A stretch of 16,190 nucleotides of DNA from CAYRPN01 sp964426135 (GTDB taxonomy: Bacteria > Planctomycetota > Phycisphaerae > Phycisphaerales > Phycisphaeraceae), in assembly GCA_964426135.1 (NCBI GenBank), contig CAYRPN010000130.1, positions 1 through 16,190 on the forward strand, in the 5' to 3' direction. Below, piece after piece: positions 1 through 6,206 of the stretch (position 1 is the first letter of the stretch; each line of letters opens with the position of its first letter). Under the pieces are notes generated by a model. It was not told the DNA's origin. It did not search any database and worked only from the letters and a program-made list of their open reading frames with translations. The position numbers and the translations under genes are program-made.

Positions 1-25
1 GGCGGGCAAGCCCGCCGGCTAAATG
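1..25. repeat. Single copy of the GGCGGGC/GCCCGCC hairpin repeat
   Basis: The first 25 bases are identical to 7682-7706 and are the reverse complement of 7545-7569. The core is GGCGGGC-AA-GCCCGCC, a 7-bp stem with a 2-nt loop, followed by GGCTAAATG. A mirrored partner, if present, would lie left of the window. The remaining sequence to 87 shows no other structure I can name. Confidence 0.85.
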
Positions 26-87
26 GGGGACCGGCAATTCGCGAAGTTATTTCGGTCCCATTCCTTAGTTCGCGAACGCGGGGTTCA

Positions 88-134
88 CCGGCCCTCACCC
101 CAGCCCTCTCCCGTCCCCCGGTGAGGCAGAGGGG
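88..134. repeat. Degenerate copy of the CCCTCACCC/CCCTCTCCC hairpin repeat
   Basis: This stretch contains GCCCTCACCC (91-100) followed by CCCTCTCCC (104-112) and an imperfect return arm ending in AGAGGG. It matches, in one orientation, the better preserved pair at 5506-5631. It lies 3' of the DksA-like gene (stop at 169, minus strand), where a hairpin could act as a transcript end. The right arm has decayed. Confidence 0.65.
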
Positions 135-168
135 GCCGGAGCCGAGCCCACCGCGAACGACTCACTCC

Positions 169-894
169 TCACCGCCGGCCCTGCTTCTCTCGTTCGCGGA
201 CGACCTCGATGCAGTACTTGGCCCACGGCGTGATGTCGAGACGGGCCTTGCCGATGGGCTTGCCCGTTTCGACGCACAGGCCGAAGGTGCCCTGCTCCAG
301 GCGGTGCAGCGCCTCGTTGATCTCGTGGAGAAGTTTACGCTCCGACTCAACGAGCCCGAGCATCGCCTCCTGCTCGTACTGGTCGGAACCGACATCGGCC
401 ATGTGCAGCGGCATGTTCGAGAGATTGCCGCCGTCCGTGAGCGCCTGGTCCTTCAGACTGGCGACGTCGCCGAGAATATCGGCGCGCTTCTCCAGCAGCA
501 GGACTCGGTACGCATCCCGTTCCTTTTTCGACAGACCACTGTCCAGTTTGCGCAGTTCATCGGCCGTGGGAGGCTCAGGCGGCTCGATGGGGACCATGGC
601 GATCGCGGTTGCGGGAGGCTTGGAAATTTTGACTTTGGCCATGGAGGCTCGCTGGGATGCTGAGACAGGCTTGGATTTGAGGGGAATTTTGACAGGAGCT
701 TTGGCGGGGCTTTTGATGGCGGGTGCTTTCGACGGGCTGGCGGCCTTGAGCGCGACGGACGCCTTAGCGGCCGACTTGGGCTTCGCGGGTGGTCGACTGG
801 CGGCCACCTTTTTCACCACTCGCCCTCCTGACGCCTTGGAAGAAGTGATTTTTCCGGCGGCTCCTGCCTTTTGCGGCTTGCGCTGTTTTTCCAC
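169..894 (-). CDS. DksA/TraR-family protein with Lys/Ala/Pro-rich N-terminal tail
   Basis: The C-terminal 110 or so residues match the DksA/TraR family, RNA polymerase secondary-channel regulators. There is a helical hairpin region (about residues 118-200) and then a zinc-finger region, GTFGLCVETGKPIGKARL. The four canonical Cys positions read C207, T210, C228, V231, so only the first Cys of each pair remains. Residues 2-110 are rich in Lys, Ala, Pro and Ser, like histone H1 tails, and could bind nucleic acid (inference). I chose the GTG at 894 because GGAG lies 8 nt upstream. The longer frame starts with a GTG at 948 that falls inside a leader hairpin and has no clear ribosome site. Length is 241 aa against about 150 for E. 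coli DksA; the excess is the tail. It has its own promoter and is probably monocistronic. The family call is firm, the exact regulatory role is not. Confidence 0.88.
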   Translation of the reverse strand: MEKQRKPQKAGAAGKITSSKASGGRVVKKVAASRPPAKPKSAAKASVALKAASPSKAPAIKSPAKAPVKIPLKSKPVSASQRASMAKVKISKPPATAIAMVPIEPPEPPTADELRKLDSGLSKKERDAYRVLLLEKRADILGDVASLKDQALTDGGNLSNMPLHMADVGSDQYEQEAMLGLVESERKLLHEINEALHRLEQGTFGLCVETGKPIGKARLDITPWAKYCIEVVREREKQGRR

Positions 895-944
895 TGGCGA
901 AGCTCCAATCAGTCTGAGGGACCAGCCTACCGGGAGGGGCAACC

Positions 945-967
945 CCACCCCCCAAAAACCGGGGTGG
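945..967 (-). promoter_or_regulatory. Leader hairpin at the 5' end of the DksA-like mRNA
   Basis: CCACCCC (945-951) pairs with GGGGTGG (961-967) around a 9-nt loop. It sits just downstream of the predicted -10 box, so the minus-strand transcript would begin in or next to this stem-loop. It could protect the 5' end. It also argues against initiation at the GTG at 948. A regulatory role is inference. Confidence 0.4.
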
Positions 968-970
968 AGG

Positions 971-998
971 ATTATACCGTCAGCGGCTCAAGCCTCAA
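971..998 (-). promoter_or_regulatory. Sigma70-type promoter for the DksA-like gene
   Basis: Read on the minus strand, a perfect TATAAT (-10, 971-976) follows TTGAGG (-35, 993-998; four of six consensus bases) with a 16-nt spacer. The predicted start near 964 gives a leader of about 70 nt to the GTG at 894. It is the best promoter match in the window. Confidence 0.7.
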
Positions 999-1029
999 GT
1001 TGGCGAAATGGGGAAGAGCAGAGGCGGGA

Positions 1030-1221
1030 GCCATTAGCCATTAGCCGTTAGCCGTTAGCCGTTAGCCGGGATCCGGAAGCAGGAAGCAGGAAGCGGAGAA
1101 CTGTCCGCATCCGCGCCGCGGCTCTCAACCGCGATCCGATTTCTGGCTTTCGGCTAATGGCTAACGGCTAACGGCTCACGGCTCACGGCTCACGGCTCAC
1201 GGCTCACGGCTCACGGCTAAC
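1030..1221. repeat. Mirrored heptanucleotide repeat arrays (TTAGCC type)
   Basis: The left arm (1030-1067) is five 7-nt units, GCCATTA twice then GCCGTTA three times, plus GCC. The right arm (1152-1221) is ten 7-nt units in the opposite sense: GGCTAAT, GGCTAAC twice, GGCTCAC six times, GGCTAAC. Between them lie three tandem GGAAGCA/G heptamers (1075-1095). The arms are complementary and can pair in several registers around an 84-nt loop. The element fills the gap between the thioredoxin-like gene (stop at 1238) and the DksA-like promoter, so it would lie in the 3' UTR of the former. Confidence 0.9.
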
Positions 1222-1237
1222 GGCTCCTCGCCCTTCT

Positions 1238-1807
1238 TCAATCGCCATGCTTCTGCCGCAGCTTCGGGCTCAGTCGCAGTACGAGCTGGACGCGCTCGAA
1301 CTCGTCGAGCCAGTCCGCCAGCGTGGCGGCCAGTTCGTCCGCGTCAACCGGCGCGCCCGGCAGCGGGCAACTGGGGCCCAGTTGCCGCGCGGCAATCGCC
1401 CGGTAGCGCGACAGCGTGCGGTCACCGAACCAGCTCACAAGCTCAAACTCCTCGGAGCAGAACACGACGACCGGCACTCGGTTGCCGCCGTTGATCCGCA
1501 ATAACGCTTGCAGGTCGGCATGCGCGTCACGGTCGAGGTAACGAATGTCGACGGCCTGGGGATTCGCCTCGGCGATGCGCTGCAGCAGTGGAATCTGCTG
1601 CACGCAGTCGCCGCACCAGATGCCGGTGAGCACCAGCACATGCATGCGACGGGTGAAGCCGGCGATCAGTTTGCGCTGCGACTCGGTGACCGCCGCGCGA
1701 TCGTACACCGCCTGCCAGTTGACGCGCTGCTGCTCCGTGCCGCTGCGGACGTAGGCGTCATACGCCAGGCCCGCGGCGTGCTTTTGTTTCAGGTCATCGG
1801 CGTTCAT
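1238..1807 (-). CDS. Thioredoxin-family protein
   Basis: A 189-aa protein with a thioredoxin-like core from about residue 50 to 165. The active-site pair is WCGDC (residues 64-68), so a CxxC redox centre is kept. The variant CGDC and the following QQIPLLQRIAE resemble the Thioredoxin_9 type rather than classical CGPC thioredoxins. NRVPVVVF later in the chain matches the cis-Pro loop position. No signal peptide is visible, so it is probably cytoplasmic and reduces disulfides or acts as an oxidoreductase with unknown partners. No good ribosome site precedes the ATG at 1807. Upstream lies a repeat block that separates it from leuD by 132 bp, so cotranscription with leuD is uncertain. Confidence 0.85.
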   Translation of the reverse strand: MNADDLKQKHAAGLAYDAYVRSGTEQQRVNWQAVYDRAAVTESQRKLIAGFTRRMHVLVLTGIWCGDCVQQIPLLQRIAEANPQAVDIRYLDRDAHADLQALLRINGGNRVPVVVFCSEEFELVSWFGDRTLSRYRAIAARQLGPSCPLPGAPVDADELAATLADWLDEFERVQLVLRLSPKLRQKHGD

Positions 1808-1826
1808 GGCGAGGGGGCATTGGATT

Positions 1827-1936
1827 GGGATTTCAGATTGGGGGGTGGGGATTCGGGGTTGGGGGTTGGGGATTGGGGGATGGGATTGGCCATCCCATCC
1901 GAAATTTCAAATCTCAAATCTCAAATCCGAAATCCC
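1827..1936. repeat. Mirrored low-complexity block: GGGGATT heptads, hairpin, AAATCTC heptads
   Basis: Outer inverted repeats 1827-1839 and 1924-1936 match at 12 of 13 positions. At the centre is a perfect 9-bp stem, GGATGGGAT (1878-1886) with ATCCCATCC (1892-1900), and a 5-nt loop. Between 1847 and 1881 are five G-rich 7-nt units of the GGGGATT/GGGGGTT type. Between 1902 and 1936 are five units of the AAATCTC type. The block ends 3 nt from the leuD stop codon and lies in the presumed 5' region of the thioredoxin-like gene. Confidence 0.85.
1840..1884 (+). other. Possible G-quadruplex-forming tract
   Basis: Seven runs of three or more G (1840-1845, 1847-1850, 1855-1858, 1861-1865, 1868-1871, 1875-1879, 1882-1884) are separated by loops of 1-4 nt, which meets the usual G4 pattern on the plus strand. 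The plus strand is the coding-like strand opposite the thioredoxin mRNA, so any effect would be at the DNA level. Function is unknown. Confidence 0.55.
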
Positions 1937-1939
1937 CAT

Positions 1940-2503
1940 TCACACCTTCATCATCCCCGCCTGCCTGGCGTACTCGAACACGCCGCCGGCGTCGATGATC
2001 GGCTTGGCGTCGCCCAATGGTTTCAAGCGGTAGGTGCGGCCGGTGGTCTTGTTGGTCAGCAATCCGTCCTCGATCGTCACCTCGCACAGGTCGCCGGTGC
2101 GGATTTCCTCCACCAGCCGACCTTCGCTTTCGCAAGGCAGCAGGTAGCCGCCGTTGACACAGTTGCGATAGAAGATGCGGGCGTAAAACTCGGCGACGAC
2201 GACCTTGGCGCCGGCCTCGGCGATGGCGAGCGGCGCATGCTCGCGCGACGACCCGCAGCCGAAATTCTTCCCGCCGATCACGATGCGGTACTCCGTCGTG
2301 AACTGCCCCTCCGGCACGAACCGCACGTTGCCGTTGGGCAATCCCGCCTGTGCCGGCGGCAGCCCCGCCATCGCGTACATGCCGAAGTATTTCCGCTCCG
2401 CCGGGTCGGACGGATTAAAGGAAAGATATTCCGCGGGGATGATCTGGTCGGTGTCGACGTCATCGCCGAGGACGAAGGCCTTGCCTGTGATGGTCGTGCT
2501 CAT
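1940..2503 (-). CDS. leuD: 3-isopropylmalate dehydratase small subunit
   Basis: LeuD partners with LeuC to isomerise 2-isopropylmalate to 3-isopropylmalate in leucine synthesis. The 187-aa protein carries the swivelling aconitase domain with DVDTDQIIPA (residues 15-24) and the hallmark GCGSSREHAP (82-91) that closes over the substrate. Length is normal for the family. No iron-sulfur ligands are expected in this subunit. leuC is not on either side: the neighbours are queA upstream and a thioredoxin-like gene downstream, so the two subunits are encoded apart. A promoter-like pair lies immediately before the ATG, with no Shine-Dalgarno, which suggests a very short leader. Identity is secure. Confidence 0.96.
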   Translation of the reverse strand: MSTTITGKAFVLGDDVDTDQIIPAEYLSFNPSDPAERKYFGMYAMAGLPPAQAGLPNGNVRFVPEGQFTTEYRIVIGGKNFGCGSSREHAPLAIAEAGAKVVVAEFYARIFYRNCVNGGYLLPCESEGRLVEEIRTGDLCEVTIEDGLLTNKTTGRTYRLKPLGDAKPIIDAGGVFEYARQAGMMKV

Positions 2504-2511
2504 GGGGCGAA

Positions 2512-2540
2512 AGTGTAGGTCTGTGTGCGGGGCATGTCCA
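2512..2540 (-). promoter_or_regulatory. Candidate leuD promoter with near-leaderless start
   Basis: On the minus strand TGGACA (2535-2540, five of six bases of the -35 consensus) and TACACT (2512-2517, four of six) are spaced 17 nt apart. Transcription would begin only a few bases before the ATG at 2503. This agrees with the lack of a ribosome site. It lies in the 54-bp queA-leuD gap. Confidence 0.45.
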
Positions 2541-2557
2541 CGCGATGCGAGGTCGAG

Positions 2558-3724
2558 TCACACGATCAGCATCGCATCGCCATACGAATAGAAACGATAC
2601 CCCTTCTCGATCGCAGTCCGGTACCACGATTTCAACCGACCGATGCCCACGCCCGGCAGCGCCGCCACCAGCGCCAGAAGCGTCGAGTGCGGCAGGTGAA
2701 AGTTCGTCATCAGCGCATCGGTGAAACGGAACGGCCAGGGCAATCCATCTTCTCCGCTGGTTAGCGGAAACGCCGCAGGCGTCTGTGGCGGCGAGCCCTG
2801 TGCCGCCGCGCCGACATCGCCCGGCGCGATCAGCAAATTGGTCTCACCCGCGAAACCCCGCACACGGGTTTCGTCGTCGATCATCAGCGGCAGGCTCTCC
2901 AGCGCTCGTACGCTGGTCGTGCCCACGGGAACGATCCGGACCCCGGATCCGCGCGCCGCGTCCAGCGCTGCGATCGTTGCCGCCGGCACGCTGATCCATT
3001 CGTGATGCATCGCGTGATCCTCGACGCGCTCGCTGCGGATCGGGGCAAACGTGCCCAGCCCCACATGCAGCGTGACGAAGGCGAACCGGACGCCGCGCTG
3101 GCGCAGTCGGTCGAGCAGATCCTGCGTGAAATGCAGTCCTGCCGTGGGCGCGGCGACGGAGCCGGGCGTCTGGGCGTAAACCGTGTTGTAGCGCTGCAGG
3201 TCGTTCGGTTTCGTCTCGGCTTCGTGCTGCTTGCGGCGCTGAGCGACGATGTAAGGCGGCAGCGGCACGGAGCCGGCGCGCTGCAGCAGGTCGAGCGTCC
3301 CCAGTTCGTCATGCAGCCGCGCCCGCCAGAGACCGCCGTCGAGTTTGGTCAGCAATTCCAGTTGCGAGCCGGTGATGAAGCGGACGGTTTCGCCTTCGCG
3401 CAGCTTTCCGCCGGACTCGAGCATGACGTGCCAGAGGCGGTCGTCGCCCGGTTCGCTGCGCGTGTAGAGGCCGGTGACTTTGCCGCCGGTGGAGGCCCGC
3501 GTCGCTTCGAAATGGGCGGGCAGCACGCGTGATTCGTTGAAGACGAGCAGATCGCCGGCGCCCACCAGATCCGCCCGCTCATCCGCCAGATCGCGCACGT
3601 GGCGATGCTCGATGGTCTGCGTGGACCGGCGAACGACCAACAGCCGCGCCGCGTCGCGCGGCTCCGCCGGAGTCGTGGCGATCGATTCAGGCGGCAGTTC
3701 ATACTCGAGTTCGCGCGTCAGCAT
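2558..3724 (-). CDS. queA: S-adenosylmethionine:tRNA ribosyltransferase-isomerase
   Basis: QueA transfers the ribosyl part of SAM to preQ1-modified tRNA, making epoxyqueuosine in the wobble position. The 388-aa protein shows the full family pattern: LVFNESRVLPAHF near the N-terminus, APTAGLHFT, HVGLGTFAPIR, then DALMTNFHLPHST and YRFYSYGDAM at the C-terminus. The frame is open far upstream to 4861, but homology begins at MLTRELEYELPPE, giving the ATG at 3724. This ATG overlaps the stop of the DUF4236 gene in ATGCTGA, which suggests translational coupling. The protein is about 30 residues longer than E. coli QueA. The excess is an extra segment at about residues 303-331, between PG and the FRFTDAL strand, and its DNA contains a copy of the intergenic hairpin repeat. 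Whether activity is kept is unknown, though all flanking motifs are intact. Confidence 0.96.
   Translation of the reverse strand: MLTRELEYELPPESIATTPAEPRDAARLLVVRRSTQTIEHRHVRDLADERADLVGAGDLLVFNESRVLPAHFEATRASTGGKVTGLYTRSEPGDDRLWHVMLESGGKLREGETVRFITGSQLELLTKLDGGLWRARLHDELGTLDLLQRAGSVPLPPYIVAQRRKQHEAETKPNDLQRYNTVYAQTPGSVAAPTAGLHFTQDLLDRLRQRGVRFAFVTLHVGLGTFAPIRSERVEDHAMHHEWISVPAATIAALDAARGSGVRIVPVGTTSVRALESLPLMIDDETRVRGFAGETNLLIAPGDVGAAAQGSPPQTPAAFPLTSGEDGLPWPFRFTDALMTNFHLPHSTLLALVAALPGVGIGRLKSWYRTAIEKGYRFYSYGDAMLIV
2760..2785. repeat. Hairpin repeat copy inside queA
   Basis: The 26 bases match the repeat at 6208-6233 at 24 positions: they share TTAGCGGAAACGCCG and AGGCGTCTG and differ only at the first base and at one base in the loop. 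In queA it is read as QTPAAFPLT, in frame, within the 29-residue extra segment. The same frame of the intergenic copies reads QTPSAFPLN. Only one arm is present here. Confidence 0.85.
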
Positions 3725-3987
3725 GACCGGCTCACCACCGCCGCCGCCGCGACCAGCCCGCCGATCCATGCGATGACCGCAACGAGGCAGCCCTTCTTCC
3801 CCTTGCCGCCGATCGTCTGGTCGTACGAAAGCCCCGTGCCCGGCAGCGAGACGGTTGTGTACTTGCGGCCGGTCGCGCTCACTCCGGCGCGCACGCCGCG
3901 CCGGCCCACCGAAAAGCCGACGCCCGACTTGCTTACGTTGACGCGGAACGCGCCGAGGTTGACGGATTTTTGAAATCGCAGGCCCAT
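3718..3987 (-). CDS. DUF4236-type small membrane protein
   Basis: An 89-aa protein. Residues 1-55 match the DUF4236 pattern: MGLRFQKSVNLGAFRVNVSK, then SGVGFSVGRRGVRAGVSATG and SLPGTGLSY. Family members have this short Gly-rich beta repeat region, and function is unknown. Residues 67-85 form one hydrophobic helix after a Lys/Gly linker, so it is probably membrane-anchored. The frame extends upstream to 4146, but the family motif starts at the ATG at 3987. It overlaps queA by 7 nt and is probably cotranscribed with it. It is divergent from the substrate-binding lipoprotein gene, with 49 bp between starts, which must hold both promoters. Confidence 0.8.
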   Translation of the reverse strand: MGLRFQKSVNLGAFRVNVSKSGVGFSVGRRGVRAGVSATGRKYTTVSLPGTGLSYDQTIGGKGKKGCLVAVIAWIGGLVAAAAVVSRSC

Positions 3988-4036
3988 ACCTGCGCGGCAT
4001 GTTACCACGAGGCCGCAAACGATAAGATTGCTCCGC

Positions 4037-4984
4037 ATGGAATCGCGCCGCGTCATCCCTTGGCTGTTGACCCTGATGCTCGTGCTGCTCGGCTGCGGCG
4101 GCGAGCCTGACAAGACCGGCGATCCCGCGAAGAACGGTCCCGTCAAACCGAAGCGCGAGAAGCCGCTCGTTGTCTGCAGTCTGCCCGTGCTCGGCGAACT
4201 GGCGCAGGCGATCGCCGGCAGTCACGTTGAAGTGCGCAGCCTCGCGCTGCCCGGCGACGATCCCGCCACGTTCGCGCTTCGGCCGACCGATCTGGCGCTG
4301 ATCGAGGAGGCGGCGGTCATCTTCATCGTCAGCGAAAAGCTCGAACGCAACGTGTACGAAGCCGTCCGCCAGCGTGGCAAGCTTGTCGTTCTCAGCCACC
4401 AGCAGGGCAGCCGGGACAAGGTTCGACTGCTCGACGATGCCTCTGCCGGCAACTGGCACCTTTGGATGTGCGAAACCAACTATCGCGACCTCGCCAACGA
4501 CATGCTGCTTCATCTCGGCGAGCGAGCGAAACTCGACCGCCAGGCGCAAGACTCGGCCATGCGCGAGCACCTGGCGAAACACAGCGCTGCATGGCGGGCG
4601 GCTCAATTGAAGGTGCAGCCCGCCGACTCCGCCGCGACGCGGCTCCCCGCGCTGACCAATGATCCCGCGGCACAGTACTTCCTTCATCAGGTCGGCTTCG
4701 ACGCGAAGTTGATCGACGTCGATCCGGAAAAAATCCCCACCGAAGCAGACCGCGACGCCCTGGATGCGCGGCTTGCGAAGGAAAAGCCGACGCTTCTCGC
4801 GTTTGACACGGCTCGCAACCCCACGCTGCACGAGATGCTGACGGAGCTGGCCGACAAGCACAAGATCAAGATCGTCACCGGTCTGAAAGGCCGCTGGCTC
4901 GATGAGCCGGGCACGCCGACGGACACGCTCATCGGCGTGATCGAATACAACGCGGGCCTGCTCGCCACACCGTGGAAGGAGTGA
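4037..4984 (+). CDS. ZnuA-like metal ABC transporter substrate-binding lipoprotein
   Basis: A 315-aa protein of the cluster A-I (ZnuA/TroA) substrate-binding family, which delivers Zn, Mn or Fe to an ABC importer. The signal peptide (residues 5-19) ends in the lipobox LLGC with Cys20, so it should be a lipoprotein. PLVVCSLPVLGELAQAIAG and SLALPGDDPATFALRPTDL match the first lobe, and YFLHQVGFDAKLIDVDP the second. The usual ligand His in PGDDPHTF is Ala77. H141 (NWHLW) keeps the second. The third His is missing at TNDPAAQYF (208-214). Metal binding may therefore be altered or lost. No permease or ATPase gene is adjacent. I start at the ATG at 4037 rather than the TTG at 4028, because it gives a normal signal peptide. 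Confidence 0.8.
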   Translation: MESRRVIPWLLTLMLVLLGCGGEPDKTGDPAKNGPVKPKREKPLVVCSLPVLGELAQAIAGSHVEVRSLALPGDDPATFALRPTDLALIEEAAVIFIVSEKLERNVYEAVRQRGKLVVLSHQQGSRDKVRLLDDASAGNWHLWMCETNYRDLANDMLLHLGERAKLDRQAQDSAMREHLAKHSAAWRAAQLKVQPADSAATRLPALTNDPAAQYFLHQVGFDAKLIDVDPEKIPTEADRDALDARLAKEKPTLLAFDTARNPTLHEMLTELADKHKIKIVTGLKGRWLDEPGTPTDTLIGVIEYNAGLLATPWKE

Positions 4985-5093
4985 CGTCTCTTACAAATGC
5001 GGCACGATACGAAACAGTGACGGAACCTTTCACGGCATTGAAGCGTCTACCCCAAGGCATCGCATCCGCTTTGAAACCTCACCGGAGTCCGCC

Positions 5094-5489
5094 ATGCACC
5101 GCAACCTGTTCGTCGTCGCCCTCGCCCTGATGGCCTTGTTCGTCGCCACGACCGAAGGCAGGATCGCCATCGGAATCAAGGACAAGAAACCCCCGGCTCC
5201 CCCGGCTCCCCCGGTGCCCGAGCCGATCAAGATCATCGGCACCATCAAGCACATCGACCTGGAAGGCGGGTTCTTCGGCCTGATCGGAGATGACAAGAAA
5301 AACTATCTGCCCCTGAACCTCGCCAAGGATTTTCAGAAAGACGGACTGCGCGTCGAGGTGACCGGCCTGCCGCGAGCGGATGTGATCACCACCGCCCAGT
5401 GGGGCACGCCGCTGGAAATCAAGTCCATCAAGAAGAGCGAGGAGAAGAAGAAGGAAGACAAACTCAACGCAACCGCCGCCGCGCGATGA
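5094..5489 (+). CDS. Small secreted protein, probable OB-fold-like beta domain
   Basis: A 131-aa protein that I cannot name. Residues 1-22 form a signal peptide ending near ATTEG. A Lys/Pro stretch follows (KDKKPPAPPAPPVPEP, about 29-44). Then comes a compact beta-rich domain (about 45-110) with IIGTIKHIDLEGGFFGLIGD and LPLNLAKDFQKDGLRVEVTG, a pattern seen in small bacterial proteins suggestive of an OB fold. The tail is Lys/Glu-rich. The start is supported by GGAG at 5084-5087, 6 nt before the ATG. It follows the lipoprotein gene by 109 bp on the same strand. No cysteines are present, so it is probably a soluble periplasmic protein. Confidence 0.7.
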   Translation: MHRNLFVVALALMALFVATTEGRIAIGIKDKKPPAPPAPPVPEPIKIIGTIKHIDLEGGFFGLIGDDKKNYLPLNLAKDFQKDGLRVEVTGLPRADVITTAQWGTPLEIKSIKKSEEKKKEDKLNATAAAR

Positions 5490-5505
5490 GTGTCAGTGGT
5501 CCGAC

Positions 5506-5631
5506 CCCCTCTCCCTCCGGGAGAGGGCCGGGGTGAGGGCCGAATGACGACCGACGCCGAGATGTCAAACGCGCGTCCGCCGCCCTCACCCGGCCTCGCG
5601 GACTCCGCCACCCTCTTCCGGAGGAAGAGGG
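5506..5631. repeat. Mirrored pair of CTCTCCC hairpin repeats
   Basis: The left hairpin is CCCTCTCCC-TCC-GGGAGAGGG (5508-5528, 9-bp stem, 3-nt loop), followed by GGGTGAGGGC (5532-5541). The right unit begins with the exact complement GCCCTCACCC (5582-5591) and ends with CCCTCTTCC-GGA-GGAAGAGGG (5611-5631, again 9-bp stem and 3-nt loop). The stems differ but stay fully paired, a compensatory pattern. Similar hairpins, translated as PLPEGEG or PSPGGRG, are scattered in many bacterial genomes. It lies between the convergent secreted-protein gene and tadA, so it may serve as a bidirectional transcript end. Confidence 0.88.
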
Positions 5632-5686
5632 GAAGAGCAGCCCCAAATCACACCCCCATGTTTTGTCGCCAGCCACCCGGCGATGC

Positions 5687-6205
5687 TCATGTCGCCTTCG
5701 GTTTCGCCGGCTTGTCCTTGCCGCGCCGCGCTTTGAAAAAATCCTGAAGCACCTGCCCGCACGCGGCCGCCTCGATGCCCGCGATCACTTCGAGCCGATG
5801 ATTGAACCGCGCGTCGGTGCAGAGCTGATAAAGGGTGTGCACGCAACCCATTTTGGGATCGGCGGCGCCGTAGACGAGGCGGGCGATGCGGCCGTTGATC
5901 ATCGCCCCGGCGCACATCGGGCAGGGCTCGAGCGTGACCGCGATCGAGCAAGCGTCGAGCCGCCAGGTGCCCAGCTTTTTGGCGGCGGCCTTGAGCGCGA
6001 TGATCTCCGCATGGGCGGTGGGATCGGCCTGCGATTCGCGCAGGTTGAACCCCTCGCCCAGGATTTCCTCGCCGTGATAGACCACCGCGCCGACCGGCAC
6101 CTCGCCCATCGCCGCCGCCTGCCGCGCCAGTTCCATAGCGCGCAACATCATGCCCAAGTCGGTGGGCGTGGGATCGGGTTGGGGGGCGGTGATGTTCATG
6201 CGCAT
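5687..6205 (-). CDS. tadA: tRNA-specific adenosine deaminase
   Basis: TadA deaminates A34 of tRNA-Arg(ACG) to inosine. The 172-aa protein has the cytidine/deoxycytidylate deaminase fold with HAE (residues 65-67, zinc ligand plus catalytic Glu) and PCPMCAGA (94-101, the other two zinc ligands). GAADPKMGCVHTLYQL and the C-terminal LQDFFKARR also match TadA. Both ATGs, at 6205 and 6199, are possible. Neither has a Shine-Dalgarno, because the hairpin repeat at 6207-6233 ends one base upstream of the first. The C-terminus is Lys/Pro-rich. It is divergent from glycerate kinase. Identity is secure; the general nucleoside deaminase alternative is unlikely given the tRNA-type motifs. Confidence 0.93.
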   Translation of the reverse strand: MRMNITAPQPDPTPTDLGMMLRAMELARQAAAMGEVPVGAVVYHGEEILGEGFNLRESQADPTAHAEIIALKAAAKKLGTWRLDACSIAVTLEPCPMCAGAMINGRIARLVYGAADPKMGCVHTLYQLCTDARFNHRLEVIAGIEAAACGQVLQDFFKARRGKDKPAKPKAT

Positions 6206-6206
6206 C

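Noticed and set aside
1030..1221. A CRISPR-like array
   Set aside because: Units are 7 nt with no spacers; it is a tandem and inverted short repeat.
1508..2518. Plus-strand frame of 336 aa opposite leuD and the thioredoxin-like gene
   Set aside because: It is a shadow of two well-supported minus-strand genes in high-GC DNA.
3725..4861. The queA frame stays open upstream, giving a 767-aa product
   Set aside because: The extra N-terminal part is antisense to the substrate-binding lipoprotein and DUF4236 region and has no family match. The QueA N-terminus starts at 3724.
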